From positions 325,426-389,425 of the forward strand of contig QLIY01000008.1 in NCBI GenBank assembly GCA_003260075.1: 64,000 bases of DNA. Reading direction: 5' to 3'. The notes below the pieces were generated by a model. It worked only from the letters and a program-made list of their open reading frames with translations. It did not search any database and was not told the origin of the DNA. The position numbers were made by a program, and so were the translations under genes. Source of the stretch: Phallusia mammillata. Its lineage: Eukaryota; Chordata; Ascidiacea; Phlebobranchia; Ascidiidae. This document shows positions 33,683 through 45,248 of the stretch, in pieces (positions within the stretch are counted from its first letter, which is position 1; the number at the start of each line of letters is the position of its first letter).

Positions 33683-35150
33683 GGGGGGGGGGTTAATTGT
33701 TAAGGGTAAAAACCACTAGTCTAAAGGTTTTTTAGCTGATTGTTACTATGCAAGCCAGTTTTCAGCATAACAAGTTCGAACATAAAACAGTCGGTGCTGG
33801 GGAAAGACTGACTCTTGTAGTTTCGGCCCATCCCATATTACACACTGTTGACTTTGTGTTGAATTATTACTCGACATGCGACAAATGCATTCAATAGTTT
33901 TGTGGTTAAAAAATCCCACTGGAAACTTATAAGGATAATCCCTATTCGCCACCATTCGGGTTAAACAAGCCGGAAATGTTTGTCTTGTGGATTTGCATTT
34001 ACTTGATGTGACTTGAAAATCAAGTCTTGGTTAAAATATTGTAAAAGCCTTGCTCATGGAGGCATTGGGGGTATTTGCCGCTCGGTTCCGCTGTTTGGCT
34101 CACGTACAGCGAGCGACACGGAATTTTTCGTTCCGCGTGACTTGACATCATCATGTGACGACCTACGTCACAGCAGGTGTTTTTTGGGAGCTATATTTGA
34201 TGCTCAAGTCCCAAAGAAAATCTTAACAGGTTTTTTGTCACCTTGTTGTGCTTTGTACTTTTGACAGCTTCTGGTCGCAAAATAATAAGATTCAAGGGTA
34301 ACTGGTATCTTTAGGGAAATGTTGCAGTACGTTACTGTTTTATATGCACTTATTCTTTTACTATATTTGTTATTTTGCTCACAATGTTCCAATGTTGACC
34401 AATTCCAGGTATTTTTCGTTATATTTACTTGAATTATAGAGTAACAAAAGCCATATAATTTCATGTGTGCTATTTTAACTTTATTTGTTTTCTATACCTA
34501 CGTCTTCCAAGTTTAAGAAATATGCATTTTTCACGGGGGGGGGGGGCCTGACGTCAGAGTAGGTGTTTTTTGGGGTGCTATATTTGATGTTCAAGTCCCA
34601 AAGAAAATCTTAACAGGTTTTTCGTCACCTTGTTGTGCTTTGTACCTTTGACAGCTTCGTGTCGCAGAATAATAAGATTTAACGGTAACTGGTATCTTTA
34701 GGGAAATTTTGCAATACGTTGCTGTTTTGTATGCACTTATTCTGTTACTATATTTGTTATTTTGCTCACAATGTTCCAATGTTGACCAATTCCAGGTATT
34801 TTTCGTTATATTACTTCAATTATAGAGCAACAAAAGCCATATAATTTCATGTGTGCTATTTTAACAGTTATTTCTTTTCCATAATTTCATGTGTGCTATT
34901 TTAACTTATTTTTTTTTCTATACCTACGTCTTCCAAGTTTAAGAAATATGCATTTTTCACGTTTTGTGAATTGGTTTACTAACTTTGACTTCAAATAAAC
35001 GCTTGAAACCTGCTACATGATATATATTTTGGCAAAATACAAAAACTGCAAGAAAACAAAGCAAACACGCATTGAAGAACGCTTCACAGAACAAATAGGT
35101 TTGTTGTGCATCAACAACAATGGTGGCATTCGGTTTTATGGGGGGGGGGG
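33683..35150. repeat. Run of allele switches marked by three poly-G joins
   Basis: Between joins at 33,683-33,692, 34,535-34,546 and 35,140-35,150, the sequence alternately follows two versions of 27,181-28,350. 33,693-34,534 is almost identical to 27,181-28,022. 34,547-35,139 is a divergent version of about 27,650-28,196. 35,151 onward returns to the first version at 28,038. This is the clearest place to see that each join switches allele and steps backwards. Confidence 0.85.
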
Positions 35151-35628
35151 CTAACTTTGACTTCAAAAACACACTTCCGCCTGCTACATGATATATATTT
35201 TGACAAAATACAAAAACTGCAAGAAAACAAAGCAAAAACGCATTGAAGAACGCTTCACAGCGCAAATAGGTTTGTTGTGCATCAACAACAATGGTGGCAT
35301 TCGGTTTTATCTGTGACGTCACATAGGGTATTGAATTGTATTGTGCATTTTGATTGTATTCGTTTGTTGTCAACTGTTCTAGTTTTTTGCAACTGCACTT
35401 GGTCTTCAAAAATAAAAGAAAAACACCGCATGTGAAGAATTGAAAAACAGCGAAATAGATTAAGTGAGAAATTGGAATGCTTGAAATCGACAGGGCTTTT
35501 AGGTAACTCAATTTTACAGTTCATTGCACACAACAGATAGAATTACCGGAGAGGTACTGAAGCGTGAAATCACATGATCCCAGTCTAATTTTCTACACCA
35601 CTTAACGCTTAAGCCAGTCCAGCAAAAT

Positions 35629-36116
35629 CAGTGGTTCCCAACCTTTTTCGATGAATTCCTCCCTTCACAATTCAAAACATTTTCATTCCTCCCCAATACA
35701 CTGCATAGTAGATGCTAAACCATGATACATGTAAAAATTAAAGTTCCTCCCCTCGAGGGGGGGGGGGCAATTGAAAAAGAGCGAAATGGATGAAGTGAGA
35801 AATTGGAATGCTTGAAATCGACAGGGCTTTTAGGTAACTCAATTTTACAGTTCATTGCACACAAGATCGAATTACCGGAGAGGTACTGAAGCGTGAAATT
35901 ACATGATCCCAGTTTAATTTCTACACCACTTTAACGCTTAAGCCAGTCCAGCAAAACCAGTGGTTCCCAACCTTTTTCGATCGATTCCTCCCTTAACAAT
36001 TAAAAACATTTTCATTCCTCCTTCATAGACTACATAGCAGATGCTAAACCATGATACATGTAAAAATTAAAGTTCCTCCCCTCGAGTTTTCAAATCCCTC
36101 CGGTTGGGAACCACTG
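35629..36116 (+). mobile_element. hAT MITE family E (GGTTCCCAACC ends), two allelic readings
   Basis: Left end CAGTGGTTCCCAACC occurs at 35,629 and again at 35,958; right end GGTTGGGAACCACTG ends at 36,116. The first reading is cut at the poly-G join 35,757-35,767; the second (35,958-36,116, 159 bases) is complete. The interior contains CCTCCCCTCGAG. No clean 8-bp duplication was found. Confidence 0.7.
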
Positions 36117-36529
36117 GCTTAGGCAAACACGAAGACTTGAGTTTGCGGGGAAAATATATGTTTGGGTTGCTATGCCAACGTGGTAACAGCGAAGCACTAC
36201 AAAACCATACTACACGAATAAGGCGCGGTAACAAGCAATGGCTAAGAAATCAGACAACAAAACGCTACTATGTGGTTTAGCAAAATATATTGGAACGCAT
36301 TTATTAAAGAATATAGGTCTATTGAAGAAGGGCATTTACAATACAGTGCAATGAGAAATAGTATAGCTTGTAAATATCATAGTTTAAGTGTCAGTTATTC
36401 TTTTATGGCTTTTACCCATCATATATTCGATAAACTAACGCTTTAAATCTCTCGAGTGAAGTGCATTGCAAAGTAATAAGTAAGCTAATTGGTATTTTGC
36501 CAATTAAATCAAATTACTTTAGGCTACAA

Positions 36530-36763
36530 CAGTAGTTCTCAAAGTGTGCGTCGCGACGCCCTGGTGCGTCGTTTGAATTTTCCAAGGGCGTCGCAGAATA
36601 TTCGTTTCGTGGCTTTTTGTTGTTGTATCAATAAACACAACTTATAATAAGTTTCCTCTTATAATAATAAGTTTCCTCATTAACTTTTTATTGATGGTGC
36701 GTCGCAAGTCCAGAAAACTTTACCAGAGGCGTCGCAACAAAAAAAAAAGTTTGAGAACCACTG
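36530..36763 (+). mobile_element. hAT MITE family D
   Basis: A 234-base element, CAGTAGTTCTCAAAG to CTTTGAG-type right end, flanked by a perfect 8-bp target duplication GGCTACAA (36,522-36,529 and 36,764-36,771). It is the best-preserved member of the family in the window and corresponds to 29,140-29,371. Confidence 0.88.
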
Positions 36764-36771
36764 GGCTACAA

Positions 36772-37630
36772 CAATACAATAGTTTTAAGGTTTTTGGCTA
36801 AACTGTGTGAACAAGGCTACAATGTCCAGTAAATGTTTGTTTTTAGTGCACCATTTGAAAAAAAACTGAAGAAATCAAGCATATGATAGCAATATGTCTA
36901 AAAATTTATTACATTGAGGACAATTAGGTACATTTTTTTTGAATTAGACACAAATTATTGATGACAGTTTTTTTTTCTGTCACCAGATAGCGCCATCGGA
37001 CGCGATCCGACAACCGCAACAAGGCCCATACAAAAGTTAAAGGTATCAACGAATACAACACTTGGTGAATGCTACCATAGTGATTGGATTTGTCAACAGG
37101 TTTTGAATAAGTAAATTCGCAACCTAAACCAAAATGATTTTCAGTTTGAAGTCGTAGGTGAAGAAAAAAGTTTGCATAGCCGTGTTGCTCTAAATATCAG
37201 ACGCTAAATCAAACTAAAATGGTTCGTGAAAGCAAAACCTTATGTTGGTAACAGAGTTGTAAGTCGGGTGCTGTTTTTCGGGTAGAATGCGGGTTTAAGT
37301 TTTAATAAACTTGCTTAATTTTGGTCTGACTTCACACTCTGCCAGATTTGTGTCGTAGTGTTTTGGTGGTTAGTATAATTCGGGGGGGGGGGGTTTAATT
37401 TGGGCCTGACTTCATACTCTGCCAGATTTGTGTCGTAGTGTTTTGGTGGTTAGTATAATTCGGGCCAACATTTCACAAATATCGGGTTAGGGTGTGCTTA
37501 TATCTCTAGTTTTTGTACACTACAAATGAAAGGCTACATTTCAAAAAGAATATAGTTAGCTTTTATGTCTTCGTTGCCTACTTTGATGCGACGTGTGAAA
37601 CAGAACTATCATTCCGAATTGTAGTTTGGT
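36772..37630. other. Intergenic sequence before GMPPA 3' end
   Basis: 36,772-37,088 is the allele of 29,380-29,690 and contains a duplicated TTTTTTTCTGTCACCAGATAGCGCC segment. 37,316-37,381 is re-read at 37,394-37,470 after a poly-G join. No coding sequence was recognised until the GMPPA stop codon. Confidence 0.6.
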
Positions 37631-40600
37631 TCAAAGAATAATCTGGTTTTTCGAGTTTGCATGGATGTTTTTGTTCGGGAGGACAATACTGTTAAGAATG
37701 ATAATTTCCGGGGCAACGTCAACCTCTCTACCTGAAAATGTATAACAAAGGGCTAGTTATATTATAATGCTTATGCTCGAAGTACATTTTGATAGTAAAA
37801 AAAATAGTACTGTATAGAACCAACCGAGCAACCTACAAGTACACGATTTAACATACGCTGTCATTTAAAAAGTAGTGTTTTCCAACCACAAAGCGGTCGA
37901 GCTGGTATCAAAACCCGTAACCTTGTGAGTACCACTCGGTTGCGTTTATAAAGGCAAAAAACAAAAAGCCTGAAAACACAGTTGCCTAGTACATTATGGC
38001 AGTATAGATAAATTACTACTGTACAGAATCAACCAACACGATTTAACAACTCTGTCTTTTCAAGGAGTTGTCCAAAACGTTATTTTGCTCGGAAAACACA
38101 AAAAGTAGTTGCTGGTGTTAGGACCCATTACCTTGTGTTTGTGTGTACAAGTCGTCGGTTGCCCTAACCACCTATTATGTGTTTACAAAAAAGAGTAAAA
38201 CAAAAGGGGGGGGGGCGGCAACGTCAACCTCTCTACCTGAAAATGTATACAAAGGGCTAGTTATATTATAATGCTTATGCTCGAAGCACATTTTGATAGT
38301 AAAAAAATAGTACTGTATAGAACCAACCGAGCAACCTACAAGCACACGATTTAACATACGCTGTCATTTAAAAGTAGTGTTTTCCAACCACAAAGCGGTC
38401 GAGCTGGTATCAAACCCGTAACCTTGTGAGTACCACTCGGTTGCGTTTATAAAGGCAAAAAAACAAAAAGCCTGAAAATACAGTTGCCTAGTACATTATG
38501 GCAGTATAGATAAATTACTACTGTACAGAATCAACCAACACGATTTAACAACTCTGTCTTTTCAAGGAGTTGTCCAAAACGTTATTTTGCTCGGAAAACA
38601 CAAAAAGTAGTTGCTGGTGTTAGGACCCATAACCTTGTGTTTGTGTGTACAACTTTTCAGTTGCCCTAACCACCTATTATGTGTTTACAAAAAAGAGTAA
38701 AACAAAATGGCTTACCTAGCACTGTGATAGAAGGTATAAGTCTACCGTCTTCGTTGAACAACTGACCACTGATGATCTTAGAGTAGGGGGCATTAGGATC
38801 AGGCTGCTGGGCGGTTCCCTCAACACGTGACCATTCACCCACTTTACATTTCCACCCGATAATTGTATTTAACACACAACAGTGGTCCTGTAACAGTTGG
38901 AGGATGGTTTGTCAGCTAAGATGTTTTTTTTGTGTGAATGCATTATAATAGCTTGTGACTTTTTATGGGACAAATTAAACCAATACATTTATTTGTGCTA
39001 CTCTTCAAAAAAGTTAGTTACATTTTTAAGAATAAAATTTTTGTGCCCAAATTAGTTTGTTAAGTTTCACAAATAACAATTCCCTTAAGTTATCGTTACC
39101 AAGAAAACAATTGCCAAAAAAGCTGTATCAACGCATTATTACGCGAAAAAAAACATTTTTCGAAATAAAGGTACTTGTGATGATTGTACATCAGTCATAT
39201 TCTTCGCCCAAAAAGTCAAGCTATATTCAGTATTGTATTTTGAATAGGATATTTTTTTCACGCACATTAAGTTTGGCTCCGGGCAGAACAATGGAATTCG
39301 AAACCCGAACGCCCGCTCCAATCTCAACATTTTCACCCAGTGTAACATTCGGACCAAGAACTGCTGTTGGGTCAACTGAAGCGCTTTCGTGGATAAAAAC
39401 ATCACCTGAAAAAATTAATACATTGCGTGATCAGATATACCTAAATCGCTTATTGTACAGAATTAATTCTATTCGAATAAAGACTTGAAGATGCCACTTA
39501 GGCTAAATATTATGTGCACATTCATTTACTGATTCTGTTACTTGAATAATGTTTTCCATTTTTAGTTATTTAATCACATAAACGATGATCGTCAATGACC
39601 ATGCTGTCTGTTGGAGGGTATGATACTGTTCAGTTCAAACGATGTCAGTACCTCTAATTATCGGACCGTCCGGATTTTTCTTAGCTAGAACTTCAGGTTT
39701 TGTCCGTCGATACACGGAGAGATATAACTTGTTTGCGTGGATAGCCGATCTGCATTAAGAAGAAAGAAAAGAGGTTGAAATTCGCGACGTTCCTAATATC
39801 TTTGTCGAGTTTAAATATTTTAGTGTCTCAACAAAGTCACGTTTTCCAGATTAGAACCAAAGCTGTGTGACGTCATAAACCAGTGGTTCTCAACCTTTCG
39901 TGGACCGTGGCCCCGTAAAAGTAACTTTTTGGCCTCGTGGCCCCCTTCAAGTAATCCTGTAGGACCTGTGGCCCCCTTAAATGTAAATGGAAATCTCATG
40001 TTGGAATTCGGTACTTTAAACAGGCCGAAATAGAGTTAACAAGAATCCGTAGTCCTGAGAAACCTCAATATAGAGTCTATATTATAGACAAATAGTATGT
40101 GAAATAGTCGATTAAATTAGGGAATAAAGGGGGGGGGGTGTGGGTGTTTCTGGTGAATCTACACCCGTGGCCCCCCCTGGAGGGCCATGGGCCCCGGTTG
40201 AGAACCGCTGTCATAAACAGAGATTGGGAACTTTTATTTTCTCATTTTAGAATCAAAACATGTTTTCTCGTTATTGCAATTTAGTCTTAAGTTTTTGAAA
40301 GATTTAAAAATACACCGAGTGAAATTCAAAACCAGAAAATTGATGCATGGCGTAGTTCTAACAGTAATGACCTAATGGAAACCAACTAACCAATATTTTA
40401 AATTCCTAAAACTGCAACATTATTTTAGAGCATTTCGAACTAAGGTTTCTCCATGTACTTACGCGGCTGATTTAATTTGACCCCAGATCTCTTTGGTTTT
40501 GTAAACAAACATTTTTCCACTTCCGGCATATCCGGCCAATATCTCCGTCTCAAGTTTTATTGCGTCAGGGAAGTTGCTGTCGCCCATTCCCATCTCCAAG

Positions 40601-42443
40601 CTGTAAAACATAGATCGTTAGATTGTCGGTTCGAACCTCAACTCGACCACTTATGTTTTCTTTGTTAACAAACTTAAGATTCTTGATCACACTTTTGCCC
40701 GTTTTTAAGTAGTCAAAAATTCAAAAAGTGCAGTGAATAATTTGTTGTGCTGTCATAATAGCCCTAGCACCCAAAAAGAACACTTTCACGTTTTTGCTCA
40801 TTGTCACATAGGACATGCAGCAAGATGTCAGAAAAATCAAGTTGGTAAAGTCAGTAAAAACATATGGGCATTGTTACAAACGAACCTTTCTTCTTGATGT
40901 TGTCGAAATACTTCGGCCATATAGCAGCGCAAGACGTCAGGAGTAAAAACGTAAACACCACAGTTGATAAGGGAGCTAACGAACGTCTCAGGTTTTTCCA
41001 CATAATGAGTTGCTTCATTTGTGTTTTCGTCTTCAACCAAGCAGCCATAACTCATAGACTCACTGTGTGTGGCCTGTAACAATGAAAGTCAGGGGTGAAT
41101 GTATTAGGTATGGCGTATGGGCAAAATTGTGCGTTTATATGAGCCATGGCATGTCTCATGCCATATTTTTTGCCAGAAACAATATGTTCCAGCGATTCCT
41201 TGTTCACAGAAAATACTTTGTGCATTTCACGACAGCTCAGGTCTAGGTTTACTTGAACTTGTAGCAGGGGTTTGACTTGTGGATGTTATAGACAAAATAA
41301 GGACTCAAGTCAAGAAGGACATTTCTTAGAATAGGACAATAGATTTTTCAAAGACATTGCCTTTCAAAATAAGGACAAATCTCAGAAATAAGGACGGTAT
41401 GGTAACCTTGGGTATAAATCTTGATTCAAGAAATAATGGTTTTGGTTAATAAACCTAACTGGCAAACAACCCAACTTTCAAAAGACAGATGACATTTTTG
41501 TGTAGCTTTTACTTGGAGCTAAAGACCAAATAAAAATCAAGAAGCAAGCTTCTACCTCTGTAGCAACGATTGTGATTCTGTTGTCACCATTCTTAGATTG
41601 ATGAAAATGCAGAATATCAGACAGTGGAAAGTTGCAACAAACATCAGAATTGAAAACAAAGAAAGCTTCGGGTGTCCCAGAAAGAATCTGATCACGGAAA
41701 TGATACAGACCGCCGGCGGTTCCTAAGGGACCATACTCAGAAAGGTACCTGAAATATTTCAATAATTAAAGTAAAATTTTACACAAAAATAACAGCATAC
41801 TGATTAAATCGGCTTTCCTCCTTTAAGAGAACTTCGTTATTTGATAAAATCAAACGACACAGTACACAAAAAATTGAACAGTATAATTGGCAACTTACTT
41901 TATGCTAAGAGAATATTTTTGTTTTGCCATGGTGATAAAACTCTTCAGCATTTCTGTGTAATGAAAAAATCCGATAAGAATTACTTCTTTGATTTCCGGA
42001 ACCTGATATCGAAAAGATAAATTAATAATATCACATTCACATTGCAGAAGAGAAGTGTATTTATGTTCCGCTCTAGACATTGAAGATTAAAAAGCAACAT
42101 TTCTTTTAAAACACAGAATAAGGAAAGTTATAGACACAGAATCAGGCAGCAAAAACCTCACAGTTGAAAATACACTAAATGAAAACAACATGGGATATTG
42201 AATGATCGAGGTTAATCGAACACATGAATAAGATTGAAAAACAAACTTACTTTAGAACAGGCTTCAATGTGATGTTGTATCATTGGAATTCCAGCTACAG
42301 GAAAAAGAGGTTTTGGGACATCAAGTGACAATGGACGAAATCTTGTACCTAAAATAAAAAAACTTGTTAGCAGTTGTAATAATATAACATTTACAACGCC
42401 AACCTTTGTCTGGGCCTCCAATCAAGATCACTGCCTTCCACAT
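37631..42443 (-). CDS. GMPPA: GDP-mannose pyrophosphorylase A (GMPPA)
   Basis: GMPPA is the regulatory partner of the GMPPB enzyme that makes GDP-mannose for glycosylation; it acts in the cytosol. Ten exons on the minus strand, all GT-AG and phase-consistent: 42,443-42,404; 42,348-42,251; 42,002-41,899; 41,748-41,556; 41,073-40,886; 40,600-40,463; 39,749-39,652; 39,405-39,266; 38,887-38,716; 37,731-37,631. They give 423 residues, against 420 in human. Exon 1 is short ([13 protein letters not shown]). The nucleotidyltransferase domain shows [20 protein letters not shown] and [15 protein letters not shown]. The C-terminal left-handed beta-helix shows [19 protein letters not shown], and the protein ends [11 protein letters not shown]…NQIIL, as in human. 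Intron 6 holds a hAT element. A spurious piece of the last exon lies at 38,216-38,236 after a poly-G join. Confidence 0.95.
37712..38705. repeat. Allelic re-read inside GMPPA intron 9
   Basis: 37,712-38,205 is repeated at 38,216-38,705 across the ten-G join 38,206-38,215. Identity is high with single-base indels. The repeated unit contains two degenerate tRNA-like stretches on the minus strand (near 37,895-37,955 and 38,108-38,172, with GGTTTTGATACC and GGTTAGGGCAACCGAC motifs). The second copy starts within the last GMPPA exon. Confidence 0.8.
39881..40210 (+). mobile_element. hAT MITE family F in GMPPA intron 6
   Basis: A 330-base element with CAGTGGTTCTCAACC at the left and GGTTGAGAACCGCTG at the right, flanked by a perfect 8-bp duplication TCATAAAC (39,873-39,880 and 40,211-40,218). 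Inside are GTGGCCCC repeats and a ten-G tract (40,129-40,138) that may be another join, although no repeated flank is evident. The termini resemble those of the SPIN/Charlie group of hAT elements. Confidence 0.88.
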
Positions 42444-42735
42444 ATTGTTTTGGATCCGCATTGAAAAAAGTTTAGCAGATTTATTTTATTTATAGCTGTA
42501 AGTATGTATGTCATATCTGTGTACCAAAAACACACAATCATTTGTACCGCATATTTTTCACACACAATTGCACAATCACAACAATAACGACTTTCAAAAA
42601 CCAGGGTTTAAAAAAATTACTGCTGTTATTTATTCAAAACAAAACATGTTTCTCATTGCAGTTTGCCAAAAAATCACTTGAAGACAACTTATTACATTTG
42701 CATAAATACACTTCAAATTTACAACAACATTTCAT

Positions 42736-44760
42736 TCATATACTTTCTGTGTCACTAAATTCCAAAATATCGGCCTCAGCTTGTGCAGTTTGCTGGTGTA
42801 ATAATGTGAGTCCAGTTAAATCCTCAAGATAGCTGTTTGGCGAATTAAAAACATCAAGTAAAAAGTCAAACTTTTGTGACTTGTACTGATCCAAAACAAT
42901 ATCAGAGCATGCAGTACACTTGCTAAAAGCTTCTGTTGAGGGATATAGCACCTGATTGTTTGACAAAAATCCTCGAATTTGATGAGGCACAGGACCGAGC
43001 AACGAGCTTTCAGCTGGATCAAAGTCTCCTTGTGCATTATCCGGCATACACAGTTTGCCTGAAGGATGTTGTAGCACTGACGCAAGCAGCTCGACTGCCA
43101 AAGCAGATGCAATCATTGAAACACCAGGCCTAGAGACAGTACATTGTTGGTCCAAACTCCGATCTCGCAGGGAATTTCCCGGCGCCACAACATCATTACA
43201 GAAATAGCAGCCAAGTTTTTTAGCCCCTTTTTGTTCAGGAGTTATGATTCCATGCCTCATGACAAGGTAAGAGTCGAATCCGAGGGCTGAATTTATGACA
43301 AGCTTGTCTTTTGCGGCACACATCATTGTTGGTAGCCACCGACTTTCTCTTGTATCCATCAGGAGAAATACAACATCATGACTGTCGATTAACTCCTCCA
43401 ACTGGTGAACCTCATTCTGTACCTTGGCCACAAGTTCGTCACTGCTATGTACAGGGTGTCCAGGCATTGGGATGGAAAGCTCAACACCGATAGCATTTAC
43501 TCCAGGGTAAATGAGTTTTAGTCTCTCAGCAGCTGCTAAGGCTTTGGGCCTTCCCCCACTGGGACTGCAGTCAGAAAATTCAAACAATGATTGTCTTACA
43601 GGATTTGAGAAAGAAACTGTTCCATTGTCAACCATTGTAATATTAGTGACACCCCATCCAAGCAAGCCACGAGCTACATTGCATCCTAGAGTTCCAGAAC
43701 CAAGTAGCAAACACTTGCATGAGGAAATGGCTTCCAAGTCCAGTGACGGCATTAACCTCCAACGCATCAGTTTTAGATTCAAGTTAACAGACGACATTGC
43801 CAGTCTGGTAGGGTCCATACTCTCAGCAAGACTTACAGATCTTGGTGCTAGTTTGTTTTTCTTGTTCTTTTCCCATCCTGTGGCTTCCGGGCAACTCTTA
43901 ACTGGTGGTAGGTTAACTTCAAGGTACAGGCTGTGAGCAATTGTTCGTTTGCCACTGTGAGTTCGATGCCTGAAACAAATAACTCGAACAAGGTTGTCTT
44001 CAAAATGTGATGACCAATGATACGAAATCAAAGTTAGGAAGTTTCTTAAAGGCCATGCAGGATAGTCTTCTAATGTTGATGGGTCAGCGAGTCCAAATAT
44101 GATAAACTCCTTTTCTTTCAATAACCGTTCAAATTCAGTAAGGGCACAAATGTTAACGCTGACTTCATCAGACTGGAATGGATTTGAAGAGCATGACAGT
44201 AAAAAGAAGCCTGGTTTATTTGAGCCATAACTAGAAAAGGCCTGTTGCAATGAGTTTTGAAAATTTGGGCAGTTAAGGCTGGACAACGGTTTGCAAATAT
44301 TCTTTACAATTGCTGTTGGATGTACAAACGCTGGAAAAGCAAACCAATAATAAAACAAATACTTCTTTAAATCAGCAAAACTGAGTAGTACAAATCTTAC
44401 TAAACATGATGGATTTTTAATTGCTTCACCATTTGTTATTTGCTGCCAAAGTGTATCTGCCACATCTTGCAATATTTGTTTTTTGTTGCAACTTTTGAAA
44501 TCTTCAATCGTATTTTTGTTCCACAAAGTGCCATGACTCATAAAGCAAAGAGGAGGTGCCTTTTCCATTTTTTCAAATGCTTTATAATCCACATTGTGTC
44601 TACAGGGCAGTCCTTCAACATCAGTATTGGTATAGAAACCGTTTAAACGTTTAGGTGCATCATCAAGTTTGTACACATTCAACTTGTTTTCGGCTAATTT
44701 ATTCCAAAATCCAGATTCAATAGCACTTGCAAAAGGTAAAAACTGCACATGACCAGCCAT
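42736..44760 (-). CDS. ATG7: Autophagy E1-like enzyme ATG7, uninterrupted
   Basis: ATG7 activates ATG12 and the ATG8/LC3 family for conjugation in autophagosome formation. A single open frame of 674 residues covers the full protein (human about 703). It starts MAGHVQFLPFASAIESGFW. The N-terminal ATG3/ATG10-binding domain comes first, then the adenylation domain with the nucleotide loop LLGSGTLGCNVARGLLGWGV (Gly354-Ser-Gly356, Gly359). The catalytic cysteine is in DQQCTVSRPG at residue 540. SALAVELLASVLQHP follows, and the homodimerisation tail ends DILEFSDTESI. The gene has no intron, unusual for ATG7, which has many introns in vertebrates. It lies 292 bases upstream of GMPPA on the same strand and 488 bases from the divergent SLC11 gene. 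Intact frame and conserved motifs argue for a functional gene. Confidence 0.96.
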   Translation of the reverse strand: MAGHVQFLPFASAIESGFWNKLAENKLNVYKLDDAPKRLNGFYTNTDVEGLPCRHNVDYKAFEKMEKAPPLCFMSHGTLWNKNTIEDFKSCNKKQILQDVADTLWQQITNGEAIKNPSCLVRFVLLSFADLKKYLFYYWFAFPAFVHPTAIVKNICKPLSSLNCPNFQNSLQQAFSSYGSNKPGFFLLSCSSNPFQSDEVSVNICALTEFERLLKEKEFIIFGLADPSTLEDYPAWPLRNFLTLISYHWSSHFEDNLVRVICFRHRTHSGKRTIAHSLYLEVNLPPVKSCPEATGWEKNKKNKLAPRSVSLAESMDPTRLAMSSVNLNLKLMRWRLMPSLDLEAISSCKCLLLGSGTLGCNVARGLLGWGVTNITMVDNGTVSFSNPVRQSLFEFSDCSPSGGRPKALAAAERLKLIYPGVNAIGVELSIPMPGHPVHSSDELVAKVQNEVHQLEELIDSHDVVFLLMDTRESRWLPTMMCAAKDKLVINSALGFDSYLVMRHGIITPEQKGAKKLGCYFCNDVVAPGNSLRDRSLDQQCTVSRPGVSMIASALAVELLASVLQHPSGKLCMPDNAQGDFDPAESSLLGPVPHQIRGFLSNNQVLYPSTEAFSKCTACSDIVLDQYKSQKFDFLLDVFNSPNSYLEDLTGLTLLHQQTAQAEADILEFSDTESI

Positions 44761-45248
44761 AATCCCGTTTATTCAGTTTTCAGTAGCCCTCTCCACAAAG
44801 TACATGCATTGTTGTTCAAAATTTTCACTGAAACAAACATAGCATTACTTCCCTTCATTGACCTGAATTGAATTTCAACGAAGTTAAACTATGCAAGTTG
44901 CTCAATGACCTAATCCATACAAACAGTTTTGTATGGAATAAGCTAACTTAACCCTTCACAAATGAACATTTATTTATTATTTTGTCATCTGTAGGCTACA
45001 CGTTGATACGTACTACGTGGAAGATATTTCTACCCTATCTACCCTGTAAATGGGCCTATGAGGTCAAAGGTCAATAACTTCTGCTTTGTGGTACACATTT
45101 GGATCGGATTCGGATTTTCATTTACAATTTACGGCTTACGCAACAGCCGCGAGTGCGAATTGCGAACATGCAATGACTCAACGTGGTGTTTGTTTATTCA
45201 CGTGCGCGTTAATAAATCTTTTTTCGCAGAGTTAGTCAGGCTGGGCAG
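44761..45248. promoter_or_regulatory. Divergent intergenic region between ATG7 and SLC11
   Basis: 488 bases separate the two start codons, so both promoters must lie here unless the leaders are spliced or trans-spliced from further away. A pyrimidine tract ending TTTTTTCGCAG (AG at 45,228-45,229) sits 19 bases before the SLC11 ATG and looks like a splice or trans-splice acceptor. A CACGTGCGCG motif is at about 45,200. No TATA box is obvious. Shared regulation is inference. Confidence 0.45.

Noticed and set aside
33683-35767. Direct repeats with regular spacers, CRISPR-like at first sight
   Set aside because: Repeat lengths vary from about 100 to 850 bases and the spacers are homopolymer joins; this is allelic re-reading in a eukaryotic genome.
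39057-39488. Plus-strand frame of 143 codons
   Set aside because: It is the antisense shadow of GMPPA exon 8 and flanking introns.
40590-40650. GGTTCGAACC motif beside GMPPA exon 6
   Set aside because: The B-box match lacks a recognisable D-arm or foldable stems; probably chance.
43511-43936. Plus-strand frame of 141 codons
   Set aside because: Antisense shadow of the ATG7 adenylation domain.
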